Of a stretch of 64,000 bases of DNA, positions 58,919 to 64,000 are shown in pieces. Origin of the DNA: Nicotiana tabacum (lineage: Eukaryota > Streptophyta > Magnoliopsida > Solanales > Solanaceae); the NCBI RefSeq assembly GCF_000715075.1, contig NC_134082.1, forward strand, positions 141,534,948 through 141,598,947. The letters run 5' to 3'. Each line of letters begins with the position of its first letter. Position 1 is the stretch's first letter. Both the position numbers and the translations under genes were made by a program. A model generated the notes under the pieces. The model saw nothing but the letters and a program-made list of their open reading frames with translations. It was not told where the DNA came from and did no database searches.

Positions 58919-60195
58919 TTACCACACATAGGTTACCTCCCATGAAGCGCTTGAGTTAACGTCGAAACACGATGAAGTTGGCCTTTCTTTGGTTTCACTC
59001 ATTGGTCGGGCATGGACCATCTTCGAGGGCCAATGTTCCACCAAGTGTTTTTCTCCATATGTGCCCAAGTAGTGCTTGACTTGCTGGCCATTTACTTTGA
59101 AGGTTCGGAGCCCATCCTCCGATTCTAATTCCACAGATCCTAAAGGGGATCCATCTACCACCTTGAACGGACCGGACCATTTCGATTTGAGCTTGCCCGG
59201 AAACAATTTGAGCCTTGAGTTGAAGAGCAAAACCAAGTCACCCGACTTGAACTCCCTTTTCAAGATCTTTTTGTCGTGGACGAACTTCATCCTTTCTTTG
59301 TGCATAGCTATAGTTTCATATGCATGGAAACGAAATTCCTCCATTTCATTGAGTTGTGTTAACCTTAAATTTGCAGCTTCAGCCCAGTCCAAGTTCAACC
59401 TTTTTAAAGCCCACATGGCTTTGTGCTCCAGTTCTACGGGTAGATGACAAGCCTTTCTGAAGACTAACTGATAAGGATAAGTGCCAATATGGGTTTTGTA
59501 CGCCGTGAGGTATGCTCACAACGCGTCATATAGCTTCCTTGACCAGTCGGTCCTATTTGCATTAACAGTCTTTGCTAGAATATTCTTTATCTCCGGTTGG
59601 AAACTTCAACTTGGCCACTTGATTGGGGATGGTAAGGTGTGGCTACCTTGTGCTTGACACCATATTTTTGTAGTAGCCCCGTGAAAGCCTTGTTACAGAA
59701 GTGAGACCCACCATCACTAAGAATGGCTCTAGGAGTGCCAAACCGCGTGAATATGTTTTTCCTTAAGAATGTGGTCACACTCCTTGCCTCATTTTTTGGT
59801 AAGGCAATTACTTCAACCCATTTGGGCACATAGTCCACAACCACCAGAATATATTTGATACCACAAGAGCTTATAAAGGGGCCCATAAAACTAGTTCCCC
59901 ACACATCAAAGATTTCTATCTCCATCACAAAGTGCATTGGCATTTCATGCCTCTTGGAGATTTATCCTTGCCTTTGACATTGGTCACAAGACTTGACCAT
60001 TTTATTGGCATTATGATAAATCGACGGCCAATAATAACCACATTCAAGCACCTTTGCCGCCGTTCGATTACCCCCATGGTGACCCCCGACTGGTGAGTCA
60101 TGGTATGCCTTTAGAATTGGCATAATCTCCTCTTCTGGACAGCACAAACACAGAACAAGAATGGTTCTTCCTAATAGTATTGCTGACAATCTCGC
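58919..60195 (-). pseudogene. Athila-type integrase, disrupted
   Basis: Pieces: 60189-59962 (zinc-binding H-H-C-C with HDSPVGGHHGGNRTAAKVL and CDQCQRQG), 59943-59587 (core with [31 protein letters not shown] and [13 protein letters not shown], where the D and E are visible) and 59416-58919 (C-terminal [29 protein letters not shown]). In the core the first Asp block reads [12 protein letters not shown]. Stops near 59945 and 59585 separate the pieces. Confidence 0.85.
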
Positions 60196-61880
60196 AAAAA
60201 CTTCTTCTTCTGATAAGCTTCCAATCCATCTGGGATAAGGTCGCTAACTAAGTAGTTAGCAATATCGGCATACCAAGGAGCAAAAGTGTTAGATAATTCC
60301 AATGTGTGTTCATTCGGGAAAGCATCGTTGATTTCAGGATATTCCTTTGGTCTCCCTACCTCTTCAAGCCTTGATAATGATCTTCCACTTGATTTTTCAT
60401 CCCTTTTATTTCGAAGTCAAATTCTTGCAACAACAGAACCCACTAAATCAACCTAGGCTTTGCATCCTTCGTTGCCATAAGATAGCGAAGAGCAACATGG
60501 TCTATGTACACTATCACCTTGGATCCCAACAAATAAGCCCGGAATTTCTCAAAGGCATAGACAATGGCAAGAAGTTCTTGCTCAGTCACCTATAGTTCAT
60601 TTGCGCTCCATTGAGTGTCTTGCTTGCATAACAGACTGGGTGAAGAACCTTGTTATGAATTTGGCCAAGCACGGCCCCAATAGCTACACCACTAGCGTTC
60701 TACATGAGTTTGAATGGAAGAGAACAATCAGGTGTGACAATAATAGGTACCGTGGTAAGCTTTTGTTTCAATTCCTCAAAGGCTTTGAGGCACTTCTCGT
60801 CAAACACAAATCTTGCATCTTTCTCAAGGAGTTTGCACATGGGATTTGCAATTTTGGAAAAATCTTTGATGAAACGCCTATAGAATCCGGCATGCCCCAA
60901 GAAACTTCTAACACCTTTAACTGAAGTAGGTGGAGGAAGCTTGGAAATGATCTTTATCTTTTCCCGGTCAACCTCTATGCCATGTTTTGAAATTTTATGT
61001 CCCAAGACAATACCTTCATCCACCATTAAGTGACATTTCTCCTAGTTAAGCACAAGGTTGGTCTCCTCACATCTCTTGAGCACTTGTCTAAGATTGTTAA
61101 GACAATGCTCAAAAGAGTCACCTACCACCGAAAATTCATCCATGAAAACCTCTAGAACATCCTCCACCATATCTGAGAAGATGGATATCATGCATCTTTG
61201 AAAAGTATCCCGAGTGTTGCACAAACCAAATGACATCCGGCTAAAGGCAAAAGTTCCCTAAGGGCAGGTGAATGTTGTCTTCTCTTGGTCCTCCAATGCT
61301 ATGTTGATTTGGTTTTAACCGGAATATCCATCAAGAAAGCTATAGAATGACCTTCCCGCTAGCCAATCAAGCATTTGATCAATAAAAGGCATAGGGAAAT
61401 GGTCTTTGCACATGGAACTGTTGAGCTTCCGATAGTCCACACACGCCCTCCATCCGGTCACCGTTCTTGTTGGGATGAGCTCATTTTTGTCATTTTCAAT
61501 CACGGTCATGCCTCCCTTTTTCGGCACACATTGCACCGGGCTCACCCAAGAACTATCGGCAATGGGGTAGACTACCCCAGCATCCAACCACTTGATAATT
61601 TCTTTCTTTACCACCTCTTACATGGATGGGTTCAACTGTCGTTGATGCTCCACACTTGGTTTAGTCTCATTCTCCAATTGAATCTTCTGTTCGCAAATTC
61701 CGGTGGGAATGCCTCAGATGTCCGTAATTGTCCACCCAATAGCTTGCGTATGCTCCTTCAAGACATCCAACAATTGTCCTACCTGTACATCATTCAAAAA
61801 AAGATGAAACGATTACCGGTAAAGTATCATTTGAGCCAAGAAATCTATACCTCAAGTGTGGTGGAAGTGATTTGAGCTCT
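60196..61880 (-). pseudogene. Athila-type reverse transcriptase-RNase H, disrupted
   Basis: 61614-61315 holds ADSSWVSPVQCVPKKGGMTV, CVDYRKLNSSMCKDHFPMPF and FYSFLDGYSG. 61236-61042 has SFGLCNTRDTFQRCMISIFS and FMDEFSVVGDSFEHCL, where the second catalytic Asp is Glu. 61026-60700 has GIVLGHKISKHGIEVDREKI and the thumb FLGHAGFYRRFIKDF. RNase H (60700-60200) has many stops, with SGVAIGAVLGQ recognisable. Confidence 0.85.
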
Positions 61881-62655
61881 AGTTGTGGTGCTCAATAATA
61901 GAAGGTTTTGCGGGAGGAGTGGCTCTATTCTCCAAGTCAAGAGAGAGCTTCGCTGGAGCATAAGTATAGGACCCAAGCCCCTCCAATGCATTGACTGATT
62001 CCATATACCCCTCCATATCTTCACCATCGAAGGTCACCAAAATAGACGCCAACGCCTCGCCGAGGCATTGTTCTTCCATCTTTATTTCAACCGCATCTTC
62101 CACTTCATCAACAACATCAATCACCGAGATGCTTTCATATTCATGTGGTAGTTTCATACCCTTGCTTGCTTGGAGTGTAACCTCTTTATCATTCACACAG
62201 AATTTGATCTTATTCCGTTCCGAATCCATTAGTTCTCTTCTTGTGGAAAGGAATGGTCTCCCCAAAATGATAGGGATCTCTTTGTCAACTACACAATCAA
62301 GTATTATGAAATCGGAGGGTAAATGAAACTTTCCCACTTTACAAGCACATTATTGACAATTCCCACCGATCTCTTTATGGAACGATCGGCCATTTGCAAT
62401 CTTACTTGTGGGCCTTGGTGTACCTAACCCTGCTTGCTTGTAAATGGCAAGAGGCATTAAGTTGATGCTAGCCCCATTATCATAAAGGGCTCTTGAAAAA
62501 TCATGTGCCCCAATAGTACATGGAATGGTGAAAGCTCCTAGGTCTTCTTTCTTTTGAACGGTGGATGTTGCAATGATGGAACTAACCCGATGAGTCACAT
62601 TCACCACTTCATTCTTGGTGGTTCTCTTCTTGGTAATCAAGTCTTTCAAATATGT
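61879..62655 (-). pseudogene. Athila-type protease region, disrupted
   Basis: 62649-62350 contains IPCTIGAHDFSRALYDNGAS then INLMPLAIYKQAGLG, the Athila protease active-site block, with DNGAS where the family usually has D-x-GAS. 62337-61879 continues with FIILDCVVDKEIPIILGRPF, the closing block, and an acidic linker. The two lie in different frames. Confidence 0.8.
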
Positions 62656-64000
62656 AGCAAAACCCTACATCTCTTGAAATGATTCCACAAATGGAATATT
62701 CACCGATAACTGCTTGAGAATGTCATAGAACTTTTCGAGTTTGCTATCATCAACCTTCCTAGCAAGTCTTTGATGGAATGGATGAGGAGAACTAGGAATA
62801 GGTGGTAGAGTTTTTTGTGTCTCTTTTACCTTTTCCTTTACCTCTTCCCGACTTACTTCTTGCACTTTCAACTCTTCCGGAACGTTTTCAACTTCACCAA
62901 CACTTGGCTTTTCAACCTCAACCTCTTGTTCGAACTCTTTACTTCAACCACTTGTTCACTTTCTCCTTGTAGTACCTTCCCACTATGAGTAGTAATTGCC
63001 ATGATATGAGAAGTTGGGCCACTCCCACTACCCTTTAGGTTCACAATTGTGTCACTAGGAAGTGTTCCCTTTTGCTTTGGAATTTGTTCCCTAGAGAGAT
63101 CTTTCAATTGCATCTCCAATTTTTCAATGGATGCGGTGTGAGAGCCAACAAGCTCGGTCATATTCCTCATAGAAGTGTCAGGTTTCTCTTGATTTTGCAA
63201 TACCCGTTCAAGCATGCTTTCCAACTTAGAATCACTTGAGGAACCTTGATTTGAATATTGATCCTTTGGAGGAGCATAATGGTTTGAACTCCGATTTGAG
63301 AAGTTGTTGTTGTTGTTGTTGTTGTTATTCCAATTTTCTTGATTTGAGCCACCTTGGTTATTTCGCCACTGTTGGTTGCCTTGCCCTTGCGGGTTAGGCC
63401 CCCATTGATTTTTTTGTCCTTATCCTTGGTATTGTTGCCTTTGATAGCCTCCTTGAGAGTTGTTGAAATAGTTGGTTTCCTCATAATCTTCATTTGATGA
63501 TGGTTGAATATCTTCCACCACATTTACCTTCTTTGTTTGGCTTTCAGTGAATATTTTTGTCAATACATTGACATTGGTGGCAAGCCCTGCAATTACTTGA
63601 TCTTTTTATTGATTCTCCTAAATCATGGTGGTTAAAGAGGGTGAACCATATGCAATTCCACCTGTGGTGTCCTCTGAGTGCCAAGCTTGATTATGTTGTG
63701 CCATTTTGTCAAGGATTTGTGTGACCCTTGCGAATGTCTTGTCCATAAAAGATCCATCAGCTGCATTCTTGGATATAGATTGGTTCATAGGATCTAAACC
63801 CATGTATAATTTCTCCAACAAGATAGAATCCGGAAAGCCATGATTGGGAGACCTCACCAAATATAACTTGAATCGGTCCCATGCCTCATGTAGATGTTCT
63901 CCCGGTACTTGCTTGAAAAAGAAAATTTTATCCTAGAGCTCAGATTTCTTACTTTGTGGGGATCCATTTAGCTAAGAATGCACGGACAAGTTCAGGACAA
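62656..64000 (-). pseudogene. Athila-type gag, C-terminal part, truncated by the window edge
   Basis: 63860-63618 has HGFPDSILLEKLYMGLDPMN, the end of the retrotransposon gag domain. A Gln/Asn/Thr-rich linker (63523-63167, with an AAC trinucleotide run at 63303-63326) and Lys/Glu-rich pieces (63224-62868, 62871-62665, with KLEKFYDILKQLSVNIPF) follow. Frame breaks near 63615, 63420 and 62945 split it. The N-terminus lies beyond 64000. Confidence 0.8.

Larger units (their letters stand above)
53338..64000 (-). mobile_element. Athila-type Ty3/gypsy element, minus strand, runs off the window
   Basis: On the minus strand, going from 64000 down: gag, protease, reverse transcriptase, RNase H, integrase, an extra downstream ORF, a long untranslated region and the 3' LTR (54782-53338). 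The 5' LTR lies beyond 64000. Order, the RT type and the extra ORF fit Athila. It sits in the leader of the Ogre-like element. Many stops make it inactive. Confidence 0.85.

Overview
The window is nuclear DNA of a flowering plant, almost certainly a solanaceous species and probably Nicotiana. It is AT-rich, has GT-AG introns, and is packed with retroelements whose LTR, SINE and MITE sequences look like Solanaceae families. I recognise these from memory; no search was run. Most of the 64 kb is decayed transposable elements. Two intact protein-coding genes and one tRNA gene lie between about 31.8 and 45.0 kb.

Layout. 1-7154: AT-rich intergenic DNA with several non-autonomous DNA transposons: a MULE-like element with a 9-bp target-site duplication (TSD), a foldback element caught up in a 291-bp tandem duplication, a palindrome-filled element, and a hAT-like element with an 8-bp TSD. 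7155-26391: a Ty3/gypsy element of the Tat lineage with 460-bp LTRs and a near-perfect 5-bp TSD. Its gag-pol is broken by stops. Downstream of integrase it holds 53-bp and 91-bp tandem arrays and, on the opposite strand, a spliced-looking extra ORF with its own TATA box. A chromovirus with roughly 3-kb LTRs and no reverse transcriptase is nested inside it at about 13515-21849. About 27.3-29.2 kb: an Athila-like LTR, an Asp-tRNA primer site and a gag-like ORF. 29.6-31.58 kb: a decayed Copia element whose LTR ends 234 bp before the start codon of the next gene.

31813-39493: a complete 13-exon gene for a hybrid histidine kinase of the HK1/AHK1 (osmosensor-like) type, 1210 codons, with all kinase and receiver signature residues present. 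A SINE lies in intron 1 and an antisense LINE remnant in intron 11. 41786-41859 (minus strand): tRNA-Ile(AAU). 41985-45032: a three-exon gene for a small, unnamed 87-residue protein; its start codon is only 125 bp from the tRNA 5' end, in divergent orientation.

45.4-64.0 kb: a three-level nest. A SIRE-type Copia element is cut at 48834 by an Ogre-like Ty3/gypsy element (3.86-kb LTR, Arg-tRNA primer site). That element is cut in its leader by an Athila-type element on the minus strand, which runs off the right edge.

No unfamiliar system with clear coding support was found. The least explained features are the antisense spliced ORF of the Tat element, the LTR promoter beside the histidine-kinase gene, and the repeated short CG-containing palindromes in unrelated LTRs. 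All intron-exon structures come from reading splice sites and frame continuity by eye. Element boundaries marked approximate could move by tens of bases.
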